64,000 nucleotides of DNA from Agelas oroides (GCA_949130485.1 OX422203.1:4857429-4921428), one strand, 5' to 3'. Shown: positions 1 through 33,229, numbered from the stretch's first letter. A program made the numbers and translations. Notes: a model not told the origin generated them from the letters alone.

Positions 1-14
1 TTTGAAAACATTCT

Positions 15-10657
<10,643 letters not shown>

Positions 10658-10932
10658 TCCTCTATCCGACTCTCTTCGCCTATGTCGCTCCACAAAGCGC
10701 TAGATCCCAGCCACAAGCACAAACACTGCACAACCCAAATATGTTGTCACGTGCCCGTTCCGTAAATCTAATTGAACGAATTGACGTCGTTCAACTGCGT
10801 GAGGCCAGAGCTCGAGTGAACTGGGTGCTCTGTGGAGTATAGTATCATAGATTGTAAACCTACGTTTACAATCTATGATTGTAGTAATCTGATCGTCCAG
10901 TCTAGTTGCCGGTAAGGAGCGCAAGTAAGCTT
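10658..10932. promoter_or_regulatory. Divergent promoter between capping protein alpha and lipase copy 1
   Basis: The two start codons face away from each other across 275 bp, so one region must serve both genes or hold both promoters. It contains a CACGTG E-box near 10748 and a TGACGTCGT CRE-like site near 10783. It also holds a palindrome at 10844-10879: two 16-bp arms (ATCATAGATTGTAAAC and its complement) around a 4-bp loop. No TATA box is obvious. The promoter role is inferred from gene arrangement only. Confidence 0.6.
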
Positions 10933-21952
<11,020 letters not shown>

Positions 21953-23142
21953 TGAGTATATCAGAAACTTTGTCCATTTTAGACAATGTCTTTAGGTTTC
22001 TGTATCTGCAGATTTGTAAATTTGTCCCTGTCATACCCTGTCTGTATAGAGTCCCTTCACGGTATGTCTCAAACATTGCGTGTCATAGCAAAAGGATGCT
22101 CATTTTTGTGTGCAATAATTGATGTCGAAATGTGAAAAGTGTATAAAAGAAATTCTGGATTTCTATCTTGTAAGTTGGTTGTGTTGGTCCCTAAGTCTGT
22201 AGGTGGCTATGTACTTATGCAAGCTAATTCATTGAGCAAACCACTTTCTTTCCTGGGATCACATACATACTACATTAGCTTCCTTCCTATATATGTCCTC
22301 TCCCAGTTGACCTTTGTATTATAGAAGATAGAAAAATGTATTCTTAAAGGTATTCACTGCTGTGTAGTATAACCACCACAATACCTATATAGTGAAATGG
22401 AGTAGGAGCCTACTATATATAGGAGGAGGGTGTAAATGTATCCATGATACTAACTTTTTAGCTTTCTTATAGTCATGCAGCCTTCCAACTGTATGTCTAG
22501 TTCTGTATAATAATTGAAGGGCTCAGAACCATAGTGGGCTAACTCACCAAACACTGCAGGAGTTCGCCGCATGCATGGTATTTGAGACCTTTAAATATGT
22601 TAGCTACTAAGCTACGTTTGAGGGCCACTAAGCTTCCTGTGTTCTAGCCATAAATGCTACAGGTCATGTATATGACATTTCGATACCTGACAGTTTCATG
22701 TATACCTGCTATAGGTCACGTATATGACATTTCGATACCTGACAGTTTCATGTATACCTGCTATAGGTCATGTACCTAACATTTCTAGGTATGATACACC
22801 TGACATTTATTGATAGTAGCTGACAGGGTAAGATACCTGCTAAATTTCATTTTGTGTCATGCATGTACCTAGTAATGTACCTGACATTGATTGTACCTAT
22901 CATTTCCATGATTGTATAATTTTTCCTGGCAGAAATTTTATGTGGCTAATTGAATCCTCTTGTCTTTGGTTTAGACCACTGTGATTCTGAAGCCTTCAAT
23001 TATATGTATAACTGAACATGGGAGGGACTAGCCCCAGGCAGCAATCAAGAACTGGAGCCAAGAAGGCCTGCATGGGGACAAGACTGGGAGGGCCTGGGAA
23101 CATGCAAGGGTACGTATGAACAATGCATGAACGATTGCATGA
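21953..23142. other. Spacer between convergent lipase copy 1 and glycosyltransferase
   Basis: Holds the presumed 3' ends of both genes, the 52-bp tandem repeat and a degraded TAGCCTC-like fragment near 23050-23105 (GGGAGGGCCTGGGAACATGC). No coding exon seen. Confidence 0.6.
22656..22780. repeat. 52-bp tandem repeat, about 2.4 copies
   Basis: The unit includes GGTCATGTATATGACATTTC and ACCTGACAGTTTCATGTATA, in the spacer between lipase copy 1 and the glycosyltransferase. Confidence 0.8.
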
Positions 23143-24507
23143 TTATTGTTTTGATTTCTTGCAATTACCAGAACCACCAGGATTTGCATCTAATAACTGA
23201 TCAGAAGGCTGTCTGTTCTTCCGTACATGTGCCACATAAGCTGCATCTGGTGGTATTTCTACACTTCTGTAACCAACCATGAGTTGTGCTGCATAATGTG
23301 TCGCTGCATCCAGGATTACAGAAAGCCGATGGATGGACTTTGGATGGAACTCCTGGTTATGTAGATTTGCTGCTAGTTTGCTAGTAACATTTCCGTCTGC
23401 TCCCACTTCCCCTGTAAGACCACAGTCTGGATAATAGTTTATCCAGCGAAGTGCACAGGAGCCAATGAGGGGATGGCCACACCAACGGTTAATATAGTAA
23501 CGCATGGATGTCTCACCAGGAATTCTTGGAGTAAAGAAATCGTCCGTGTCTAATATACTCACAAAATCATATGTACCTCGAAATTGATAAATACAATCTT
23601 CGAGTAATAACCCTTGAGAGTGGTACCAAATTTCATTTCCACTTAGACGATTTTTCCATATTGTTACAGAAAGATAGCCCTCAGAGATCAGCTGTTTTAT
23701 GTATCGACTCATCATCCCTCCAGCTCTTACAAAGGAGTCATCAGCTGCCAGATGAACGTGGTCAATACCTAGTGTCTTCTGGTATCGAAGCCATTCAATA
23801 ATCCAGGGCGGTCTATCAAAGGTTTTAGTACAAGTAAGAATGGTAATGGAGTTCTTTTTACCTTGCGGCTGGCGTGGTGCAGGAATCATGAGAGGGTTCT
23901 CAGACTCTGCCAGGGTTACATTGGCAGAGTTTTTCTCCCTTCTGTATATAATGAATGCTCTGCTACCATTCGTTACTGGCAAATCAAAACAGTTGACCAG
24001 GATTTCTTCATGAGTGAAATGTGAGAAAAACATGTGCATTAGATAGCTCTCTCCAATCAAATGGGCATCAAACTCTGAAGTAGCCTGTGCTCCTACTGCG
24101 CAGCCGATAATCAGGTTCTGTCTTAGAATTGTCTTCTTCACAGCCACTAGAAACACTGAAGAGTTTTGGTGTCCACACCTAACTCTGTCATCGTAATACA
24201 CAGCATGAACAATGAGATCTTTCGAGTTAGAAATAAAGGACTTTAACTTAGGCATGTCATTGTCTAGTTTGCCATTTCTTCGCTTATATGCTTCACCTGA
24301 TTCCAGCTGACTAGCAAGTCTCGGCTGATCCAGAACTGGACTGTCACTTGGCTCTCCAGGGTTGCTGGTTGTGGGCGAAATCTGGGACGGTGGGAACACA
24401 CACTCAACCTGCGATCTGAACGAGGAATTGTAAAGTCCACTGAAAAGAAGGAGTACAATTAAAACGACAACAAGCGTCAACAGTACTCGATAATTCGGGG
24501 ACTGCAT
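23143..24507 (-). CDS. Family-92-type glycosyltransferase, single exon, membrane-anchored
   Basis: One uninterrupted frame of 454 codons. Residues 7-26 form a hydrophobic signal-anchor, as in a type II Golgi or ER enzyme, followed by a Ser/Pro-rich stem. From about residue 219 the sequence matches the GT92 (formerly DUF23) fold: ITILTCTKTFDRPPWIIEWL, then LGIDHVHLAADD, and a metal-binding DxD-type site in SILDTDDF at residues 320-323. Several Cys residues (305, and later in the CALRWINYYPDCG region) could form disulphides. GT92 enzymes transfer galactose to glycans in animals; the exact acceptor here is unknown. It is intronless while most neighbours are intron-rich, so a retrocopy origin is possible, although the frame is intact. 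The 8-kb nested transposon at 24571-32541 begins only about 60 bp upstream of the start codon, inside the expected promoter or 5' leader. Confidence 0.88.
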   Translation of the reverse strand: MQSPNYRVLLTLVVVLIVLLLFSGLYNSSFRSQVECVFPPSQISPTTSNPGEPSDSPVLDQPRLASQLESGEAYKRRNGKLDNDMPKLKSFISNSKDLIVHAVYYDDRVRCGHQNSSVFLVAVKKTILRQNLIIGCAVGAQATSEFDAHLIGESYLMHMFFSHFTHEEILVNCFDLPVTNGSRAFIIYRREKNSANVTLAESENPLMIPAPRQPQGKKNSITILTCTKTFDRPPWIIEWLRYQKTLGIDHVHLAADDSFVRAGGMMSRYIKQLISEGYLSVTIWKNRLSGNEIWYHSQGLLLEDCIYQFRGTYDFVSILDTDDFFTPRIPGETSMRYYINRWCGHPLIGSCALRWINYYPDCGLTGEVGADGNVTSKLAANLHNQEFHPKSIHRLSVILDAATHYAAQLMVGYRSVEIPPDAAYVAHVRKNRQPSDQLLDANPGGSGNCKKSKQ

Positions 24508-25207
24508 CCTCTGACCTCTAGCTCTGTTAGCGATGATAACAGTAGTTCCCCTAGCGTAGCATTTTAATTTGGTTCCTGTTAGGTACAGGCCGAATGCCGC
24601 ATCCGGTGGGTGGAGCTATGGGCGTGACCTTGCTCACCGCCGCGTGAAAAGGGATACGGGATCATCTAAGTTCACATAGCTCTATGAGGTTACGTCATAA
24701 AACCTCACATGGGAGTTCCCCGTAGCCTCGTTCCCAGTCCTCCACCACAGCTATCGTCGCTTGCAGTACTAATAACGCGGAGAAGGCCTGGTGAAATTTA
24801 TCACGTGATGTATGCCACTGACGTAATAACATAGCTTTAATATTTTTCGCAACGTCACGAGGTAAATACACAAAGCCGACTTGGACGAACTAGAGCTCGT
24901 GCGAAACGTTTATCTAACGAATTTCATGTTTAGACAAAGACGAACAAGAACAGAACGCGAGAAAAAGGACGCTCGCATGGAAATAATAGTGGTTGCAGAG
25001 CGCTAGAAGCTGTATGACAAACCTGGAGCACGACCAGCTGTTGCCAACGGCTCCAGAGGTTGGTTTTGAAGTCGCTATGGCACTAGCTTGCTCTTGGATC
25101 TTCGCGCTTCACATATTTGTTTCTGTCTGTACGCTATCGTTCGATATCGTGGCTACTAGCTTCGTTCCCAGGCCGTTCCCGGCTCCAGTTTTGATCGCTT
25201 GCAGTAC

Positions 25208-25589
25208 TAGCCTCGTTCCCAGGCCGTTCCCGGCTCCAGTTTTGATCGCTTGCAGTATAAAAACGGAGGGGAAGGCCTGGGAGAAAGAGTCACGTGCGTG
25301 ACGTCAGGTAGACGTGAGGGGGGCGGTGCCCGATCGTTGTAACTCACAAACTTTGCGTTGATCAGCCTCGAGTCTCCCAAACGACGAGCTGTATTGACGC
25401 TGTCTTTCGAATGTTACAGTCTCAAGTTCTTGGACAAGATATTACAAGAAGGACCTCGAGATTCTTCGTCGGGCACCGCCCCCCCTCACGTCTACCTGAC
25501 GTCACGCACGTGACTCTTTCTCCAAGGCCTTCCCCTCCGTTTTTATACTGCAAGCGATCAAAACTGGAGGCGGGAACGGCCTGGGAACG
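25208..25589. mobile_element. Level-5 small foldback element at the left end of the level-4 element
   Basis: The two ends are TAGCCTCGTTCCCAGGCC and its near complement GGCCTGGGAACG, with about 110-bp arms that include TCACGTGCGTGACGTCAGGT and a G-run next to GTAGACGTGA. A 51-bp direct duplication of the left end precedes it (25157-25207 against 25208-25258). No clear target duplication, probably because it is fused to the end of its host. Confidence 0.65.
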
Positions 25590-26901
25590 GGATGCGCTAA
25601 ATTCACCCGGTTTGAAACCTTATGAATAATTAATTAGTACGTTTAACCCCTTTGATACGAGTAAGCAAACGTCATGAAGAAAGCTGTATCAGTCACAGAA
25701 CGAGATTCACTTGCCATGTGTTGGTCTTCTCCATTTGCTACAATACTTGCACTGAGATAGCAGGTAAGGCTGTTCAGGGAGGTGCTTTGAAATGGCCATT
25801 TTGAAGCCTCTGCCATTTCAAAGCCTCTGGGCATGGAATGGATCAGCTGGCCATATGCATACTGTCTATACATATTACTTTGCACGCCCTGCACTATGGG
25901 ATTTTGTAAAAACGATGGTGCACACTACAGAAACACAACATAAGTACCAGGCAAAGTTCAATTTGAGCTTGTGAATAGCAAGCCTGCCCCAAGTTGTAAT
26001 GAGAGATCTTGTGACATTGTCGTAGTCTTGCCAGACTTTGTTGTGGACAGCAATAAAATTATGTGAATGTGTCAGTGCACAGACAATTACTGTTTGCTCA
26101 CACTTGCTCTTTGCACAACAATGTTTCTATTGTTTGGGTCCAGCAAAATTTTGGCTTGTCAGCACAAAAGAGGCAGTCCTCTTCCACTAACAGCCTTCAC
26201 ACCCCTTGCCTTGTTCCCAGGCTAAAGTAGCGACTTTTCTTAGTGAATGCATGTGCCTGTCATTAAACTGTAAAAGCATGTTGACTTCTGTATATATATA
26301 TATGTCAACCATTGATGCTGCTGGCACTATTTCAGTAGGAGTGATGACAGGGGCAGTATTTGCCTTCTTAGCAGGCTGAGCCTCTTTTAGGAGTGTGAAG
26401 TGGCTTATAAGTGCTAGCAGAAGTACAACTCATCAAAGCGTTATTTCACTGGAAGTCCTATTTACTAACACTTGCCATTTTGCTGCCTGTGCCTCTAATG
26501 ATAGCGGAAGTGTATTACAATATGATTACATTACCTTACAAAGGCAGTCTGCTTGAATATAGGCCCTGTTCCGATGGGCAGGGACTTTGTGCCTTTGTCT
26601 GTTGGTCTCTTTAAGAGTACTACATTGTATGCTCATATCAAGCTAAGGGTGAGGTGGAATAGAGGCAGCAGCATCAACAGCTGATATACGGAAGCCAGTG
26701 AAACCAACACGCTTACTACATTGGAAGTATATTTTATGTCGTTGTTGGGCTAGTCATCGACCGATCACTTCCAAAATTAGCGAAGGATTGATGACTTTTG
26801 GTGATCGGCTAGCAATTAACTATGATATAAACATCTTGACTAGGAAAGACAATTTCTGCAACACCGAGGCTTGTGATTGAAGACCGAGAGTAGCAGAAGA
26901 A

Positions 26902-27265
26902 AATCATTTTGTCCATCCACGACGAGTGTCATGGTGAAAGAGTTGACCCTCACCTGGTGGTGAATGTGCCAAACATCAAGCAACAGCATGGCACAAAAGA
27001 TCGTGGTGTATTTGCAATTGCTTATGAGTACCATGCTGCTCTGGAGATGATGTAAGTATAATTGTGAGATGAGACAACACCTGGAGAGGTGCTTTCACCA
27101 GAGGAAACTATCTTCTTTCCTGCACTCCATCGGCTATAAGCCTAAACGGATGCACTTCCCATTTCATGAAATAGAAGTGTTTTGTACCTGTCAAATTCCC
27201 GAGACGTGGGACAACATGGTATGCTGTGACTCTTGCGGAGAGTGGTATCACCGCAACAAAGTCTG
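26902..27265 (+). pseudogene. Broken Ulp1-like (C48) peptidase and PHD-finger frame of a DNA transposon
   Basis: Positions 26902-27052 read as the end of a Ulp1-type cysteine peptidase (VVNVPNIKQQHGTKD then RGVFAIAYEY) and stop at TAA. In transposon-borne relatives the motif is D-C-G-x-F-A-I-A; here the catalytic Cys is Arg, so the enzyme would be dead. From 27069 a second frame continues the typical downstream part (MRQHLERCF) and then a PHD-like zinc finger with FCTCQIP, MVCCDSCGEWYH. The finger is cut short where the right long inverted repeat of the element begins (about 27240). Frame break, lost catalytic residue and truncation mark it as a relic. It lies inside the 25157-27723 element and is probably its former cargo. 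Confidence 0.6.
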
Positions 27266-30200
27266 GCAAGACTACGACAATGTCACAAGATCTCTCATTA
27301 CAACTTGGGGCAGGCTTGCTATTCACAAGCTCAAATCAAACTTTGCCTGGTACTTATGTTGTGTTTCTGTAGTGTGCACCATCGTTTTTACAAATTCCCA
27401 TAGTGCAGGGCGTGCAAAGTAATATGTATAGACAGTATATGCATAGCCAGCTGATCCATTCCATGCCCAGAAGCTTTGAAATGGCAGAGGCTTCAAATGG
27501 CCATTTCAAAGCACCTCCCTGAACAGCCTTACCTGCTATCTCAGTGCCAGTATTGTAGCAGATGGAGAAGACCAACACATGGCAAGTGAATCTCGTTCTG
27601 TGACTGATATAGCTTTCTTCATGACATTTGCTTACTCGTATCAAAGGGGTTAAACGTACTGATTAATTATTCATAAGGTTTCAAACCGGGTGAATTTAGC
27701 GCATCCCCCTGGGAACGAGGCTACGTGGCTACAGCTGCATAGTAATTCCAGTCTCGTTCCCAAGATACCGTTCGCCTGGGTACGAGGCCACAAAATTTAA
27801 CAACTAAGATGTGTGACGTAGACAGTGGCATACATCACGTGATAAATTTCACCAGGCCTTCTCCGCGTTATTCGTACTGCAAGCGACGATAGCTGTGGTG
27901 GAGGACTGGGTACGAGGCTAAGTTCCCCGTGCACACCGCATAATCGCGATAACCCTCTTTCTACGTAATTTAACTTGAACTAGCATGCGTTCAGAGAGTA
28001 TGCAGCACATCAAGGTAAAAGAGACCAAGTAAGCATAATATCAGTAAGATAAAGTAGTCAGGATGAAGGTATATATTCGTGGCAGTTGTTGAGGGGGAAA
28101 TCGACTGTACATGACTGAGCTAGGCTCCATAAGAGGCATGTTGGAGTCAACTGAGATGGCCATTTGAAGGTACAGTCTGTTTTTGAGGCCTAAGTTTGTG
28201 CTGTATTGGGCAGCAAAGGCTTGTCAAAGGTTTACTAGTCCACACGAATTACTTTTTGATCACTGTGAGTCTGTGTGCATCATTCCGTAGCAAGCCCAGG
28301 CCAAAGTGAGCAGTGACAGTGTGCATTTAATATCGGCATGTACTGCAAGCTAACTGTGCTGCACTCAAACTCGTCGTAGAATGCGTACCTTCTCCATTGA
28401 CATATTCTACCACTTACTGGTTGATATGCTGCATTTTCACTCAATGTATTGTCACTAGAGTGAAACCTGTCGATAGTGGTCACTGGATATTAAAAACAGC
28501 CACCTCTTGTTTGTTTCGGTCACTACTCCTGGTCCCAGTTGTACTAATTATGTGCAAAATGACCTGTGTAAAGCAACCACCTGTCTGAAACAGAAAAAAA
28601 AATAATAAATGCTGGTCCCATGACGACCATTATATCACTAGCATACACAACAAGTCTTGTTTCACGAATTACATCAACTAAAATGTAAATTAGGAGAAGG
28701 AGGGTTGATGCTCTGAGAGAAATGGTAGGGGATGGTTTGGCATTGTGAAGTCTGAGACTATTTCAAAATGTGAACATAGCTTTGTGCTGAGAGAGCCTGG
28801 GTACAAGGCTAAGGAAAGCCTATAAATATACAATCCATGCACCATGAGGGACTGATCACTGAATAAATTTGCACGAGGATGCAAGATTCAATGAAGAGTT
28901 CAGCCAGACTTCTGATTTCTTATCATGCAATCACTACCACAACTTTTCTCAGCAGACAGAGTTCATAAATACAGACTCAGACAATTTCATCAAGTGAATA
29001 AGTGATGGAGTATCTGTTAAGCCCCATCCAGGTAGAACAGCACAGATAGAGATCACTGGGGGAGCAAATGCGTCATGGGATGCCTGACACTTGAAGTGAG
29101 AGTTGGAACATACACACAGGATGCTTGTCTCAAACATAGGATGTCTCCTTTTTCTCCGAGTGGGTTGCTAGAGGAAGGTCTGTTGTGTGCAGTCTATCCC
29201 CTCTGAGGGGTAAAATCACACCTATAGCTGCATTTTTAATTTTTTTAGGTGGTTTTTTTTACAAAATCCATTTCCTAGTACTCCTCCAGGGCTCAGGGGC
29301 AGGAGAGAAGCTTCCCCTAGTCTATTTCTTGGTGATCTGATAGTGGTATTAGAACTTGTCTGCATTTGTGTAGTCGTTTTGTTGGTGAAGGGAGAGGAGT
29401 GCATACACAAGTTGATCATAGCCTCATTTCCACTCCAGGCCTTCCTTACTTCACTTTCCATCACTTGCAGTGCCGACAGAAAGCTGGGTGGGAACTTGGG
29501 AACAAGGCTGATTTCAAACATACAAGTTTGCTAAAGTAATGATTGGTATACTTGTGTGACATGGTCTTGGGCTTGTAGTATGAGGCTGGCTGTGTATGCA
29601 GTGACACAGACAGTATCACTGAGTGAGAATTTAGCATATAAAGTGTAAATAGAATCAAGTATGCAACATAAGTAAGTAGTCAGTGGAGAAGGTAGAAATT
29701 TCATGGATAGTTTGACAGCAAGCTCACAATGCACACAGCTAACTGTACACATGTAGGTGTGCCATGGCACTAACAAATTATGCACACAAACACTTGAAAC
29801 CTTGATTGACTTGTGTGTGACAAGAAGTTACCATGCATGTACATGCTTTCACTGCCCTCATGGACTGACTGTACTCTCACATGGTCTTCTTTACCAAGTA
29901 TGCTGTACAGCCTGTACTCAGTCTTATATGCATGTTTTATGGAGCCTAGCTCAGTCATGTACAGTCGATTTCCCCCCTCAACAACTGCCACGAATATATA
30001 CCTTCATCCTGACTACTTTATCTTACTGATATTATGCTTACTTGGTCTCTTTTACCTTGATATGCTGCATACTCTCTGAATGCATGCTAGTTCAATTTTA
30101 GTAAGTTAAATTACGTAGAAAGAGGGTTATCGCGATTATGCGGTGGGCACGGGGAACTCCCATGTGAGGTTTTATGACGTAACCTCATAGAGCTATGTGA

Positions 30201-31550
30201 TCCCAAAGGGACCAGGATACACCCGCTTTGACATCATCGTATTAAATATTCATAAGACAACTTCGCGCTGTTCTACAGCTCTTCCTAAGGTAAATTTACA
30301 AGTGTGCCAATGCATCAGAATTCATAAGTTGACGTAAAACTCAGCAGTAGTCCATGTGGGTTGCATAAATTATAGCCTACTCTGGTATATGTACACATAG
30401 CTACTGAAGTTCTTTAGACTCCATCCTGGGGTGACAGGCCTACAAGTAGTGATGTCAGTCTCCAGTGCTTCTCCACAATGTCTGACCTCTTGGTGGTTTG
30501 ATTCAATGTTATTGTCATTAGGATGCTTTCCAACTGGAATATCGGATGGCCAACAAAATCAAAGAGTGTATAATCAAATAGGGAACTGTATGCATCAGTG
30601 CTCCATTCCTGTTTTGCTAGACATGCTTTCTTGACTATAGGAATTTGAATCAATCCACCAGAAATTTTTCATTGGGAGGCCTGGATGGCTCGATGGCTTA
30701 ATTGGGAGGCCTGGATGGCTCGACATAAGACTATTTGCTGCTGCCTTGATCAAGAATACATGCACGTTTTTCATAATTTCCAACAAGTTGGAAGTACTAA
30801 GTGAACTAGATAATCCTATTTATGATGGCAAAATTTCACAAGGAAATACCATTTCTGCATAAAAATGATTTACTCAATGGTATAGTACAGGTTTCTGAAT
30901 GGAACTTTGATCTGACATCTGTAAATCTGAGGGTGGCCTGAGAACAAGGCTAGCGGACTTAAAGTTATATGTAGCCACTGGAACTGGTATGGCTTGTCAG
31001 ACCATGGCCAGATTTTTTTCCAGCCGATTTGCCCAACTTGGTGCGATTTATGCGCATCTTATGGTTCCCGGACTAAATTCGGGTAGATTAGCTGTATATA
31101 GTTGTGATCATGTAAAACAGTACATGGGAACCTTCAGGTTTGAAGTACCTATCTTGCAGTGTAGCTACCTGTTTTAAGTTCAATGAGCATTTCCTGACTG
31201 CTAAAATGTAGGTCTAAAAGTCAGTTTTCCCCATGCATTTTACCCAACAGCCTCATACTCCTCAACTGTCTTCTAGTGGCCCTGTATTGGTACATTTTCT
31301 ATGCATACAAGTAACTATCCAGGCTGGACGGGGAGATATTTACCATAGTACAAGTTCTCAACCCTTCGGTGTATCATCATGTACACTTTGACAGTGTAGT
31401 TTGTTTAGAACGTACATTCATCAGTCAGGACACTAAGTTGTTTCCAGGCAGTGGCTGAGTGTTTTCATCAGGACAGTTGGTGGCTAGAACCCAGTCTTTT
31501 TCATACTGGATTTTGTCTGGCAAGTTTGAGTGCTGCAGTGCATTTTGACC

Positions 31551-31946
31551 TAGTCTCGCAGGCCTGACCCACTTCCACTAGAGAAGAGAGAGGGTCTGGT
31601 GAACAGCGTATACAAGCCGTGTCCCGCCACACTGTACAGTGCGGTACAATCAGATTGCAGTATTTTGCCACATGATGCATTACGTCACTGTTTGAGTAGC
31701 AATAGCTGTCTTGAAAACAGTGAACATGAGCTAGGGCATCTTTTCCGCTACTGCAGAAGCTGTAAAAACACTTCGACTTTACTTCTCGGGAAGCGTGCTT
31801 ACTCCGCAACAGGTAATTCAAAAGTGCATTATTTGAAATCTGGTTACGTCATCCAACTAATTGCATTCCGGTGGGACACGGCTTGTATACACAGTTCACC
31901 AGACCCTTCCCTTCTCTTGCGGAAGTGGGTCGGGCTTGCGCGACTA
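31551..31946. mobile_element. 396-bp TAGTCTCG foldback element with 9-bp target duplication
   Basis: Left end TAGTCTCGCAGGCCTGACCC, right end complementary (GGTCGGGCTTGCGCGACTA). Arms of about 80 bp include GGGTCTGGTGAAC and GTATACAAGCCGTGTCCC. Flanks are ATTTTGACC at 31542-31550 and 31947-31955, identical. It is inserted in the level-1 element. Confidence 0.85.
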
Positions 31947-33056
31947 ATTTTGACCTCAACGAACTTGGCAAGGTGCCCAGCTAACCATTAGCATTTGTCT
32001 CACAAGGTTGGGTGCTTGTACTACGGTAAAAATGACCGAAATGTAGATGACAGGTATTTATCAAGTGAGTGAAACCTCAGTAACCTGGTTGTGGAGATGC
32101 AAACGTTACCAATATCTTCAACCAACTTTTAGAATACACATACCACTCCAACACAGGCCTGTCGCCCCAGGATGGAGAGTCTAAAGAACTTCACGTACAT
32201 GTAACCAGAGTAGCCCATAATTTATGCAACCCACATGGACTACTGCTGAGTTTTACATCAACTTATGAGTTCTGATGCATTGGCACACTTGTAAATCTCT
32301 ACTGAATACCTTAGGAAGAGCTGTAGAACAGTTGGCTGGGTGCCTTGCCAAGCAAGCAAAAGTCAGCAGTCGAGGTCAAAGTACAACAGGCATGCAAATA
32401 CCTGTGCGAAGTTGTCTTATGAATGTTTAATGAGAGACGTCAAAAGCGGGGTATCCCTTTTAATTTTCACGGCAGTGCGCAAGGTCACGCCCATAGCTCC
32501 ACCCACCGGATGCGGCATTCGGCCTGTACCTAACAGGAACCTTTTAATTTCTGGCGCGCGTAAAGCGGAAGTAGCACTTCCTGTCAATGAATGGTCAACT
32601 TACCCAAATGCAAGTAAAGCTTCCTACTGTCAAAATGTTCACCAACTGATGTGGTACACATTTCTACTGCACAAATCCAGCTCACAAACAGAATTCCATC
32701 AGAAGTGAGATCATTTGAAAGGGGATTGGTACAACTTCTTTGCATGAACTAAAGAAGTGTGTCTATGCATTAGTTTAGCTACCACAGCTCATAGAAAATG
32801 ACTTAAATTTCATTAAGAATGTACATGGTAATCTACATCAAATACAGTTACTATTATGTAATTCAGAATTTACAGTACATAAACAGACCCTCACCAATGC
32901 CATCATTAAATCTAGAGCATTTGAAGTGCACAACTGTACTCGTAAAAATATTTATCAAGTCGAAGTGCTTGAATTGATTAATCTTCAGCATGGCCGATCT
33001 CACTCCAATCTAAAAGGCTAGAGCACTCAGGGCCAGCCAGGTCCATCCAGGTGTGA

Positions 33057-33229
33057 ATGTACACATTGTGCAATAAAAATGACAACTGTTATGCACATTC
33101 AGTTAACTGGAGGCCAAGCGAAGGTATCTTTCTCCGACTGGTTCCAGATGTAGCTGGAACAGTCTGTATCTGTCGGGCCTGTGGTGAAGAGTATAACGAG
33201 GGTTTCATTCCAGTTAATACACCCCAAGA
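33057..33229 (+). pseudogene. Open fragment with two Cys pairs, cut by a miniature element
   Basis: Reads YTLCNKNDNCYAHSVNWRPS, then a stretch ending CICRACGEEYNEGF. Paired Cys spacing suggests a zinc-binding module. The frame runs into the 33230-33300 TAGCCTC element. Family not recognised; a former transposon or host gene exon is possible. Confidence 0.3.

Larger units (their letters stand above)
25157..27723. mobile_element. Level-4 element with long (about 450 bp) inverted repeats and C48/PHD relic
   Basis: Flanked by a perfect 9-bp duplication CGTGGCTAC (25148-25156 and 27724-27732). Right end reads CTGGGAACGAGGCTA. From about 25590 to 26048 the sequence is repeated in reverse complement at about 27240-27700 with few changes, one of the longest inverted repeats here. 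The unique centre (about 26050-27240) holds the broken Ulp1-like and PHD frames. Long inverted repeats, a 9-bp duplication and a C48 peptidase together fit a Mutator-like element; no MULE transposase was recognised, so it appears internally deleted. The left end contains the level-5 element. Confidence 0.85.
24723..27920. mobile_element. Level-3 foldback element, perfect 9-bp target duplication
   Basis: The ends are inverted copies of TAGCCTCGT(T/A)CCCAGTCC, extending about 115 bp (24723-24838 against 27805-27920) and including GCGGAGAAGGCCTGGTGAAA and a TATCACGTGAT core. Flanks are AGTTCCCCG at 24714-24722 and 27921-27929. The element is 3198 bp and carries the level-4 element at 25157-27723. 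Confidence 0.88.
24661..30210. mobile_element. Level-2 foldback element inside the 24571-32541 element
   Basis: The left outer segment at about 24661-24713, with CATAGCTCTATGAGGTTACG, is inverted at about 30155-30205. After the deeper insertion is removed, its left arm continues at 27921-28140 and matches 29935-30155 in reverse complement (for example the GAACTAGCATGC region and the CTGTACATGACTGAGCTAGG region). Arms are therefore about 270 bp. The flanking duplication is imperfect (AAAGGGATA at left, AAAGGGACC at right), so the limits are approximate. The interior, 28140-29935, shows no recognisable protein; it contains a degenerate short copy of the TAGCCTC family near 29418-29513. Confidence 0.7.
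24571..32541. mobile_element. Outermost nested foldback element (level 1), 9-bp target duplication
   Basis: The left end GGTTCCTGTTAGGTACAGGC is repeated in inverted orientation at the right end, and similarity continues inward (the CCGCATCCGGTGGGTGGAGC region at left, its complement near 32500). Both ends are flanked by TTTTAATTT (24562-24570 and 32542-32550), a perfect 9-bp duplication. The right arm continues as an inverted repeat, roughly 30219-30440 against 32150-32460. Level-2 and deeper elements are inserted in the left arm, and a 396-bp element sits at 31551-31946. The whole unit is 7971 bp and has landed just upstream of the glycosyltransferase. Confidence 0.85.
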
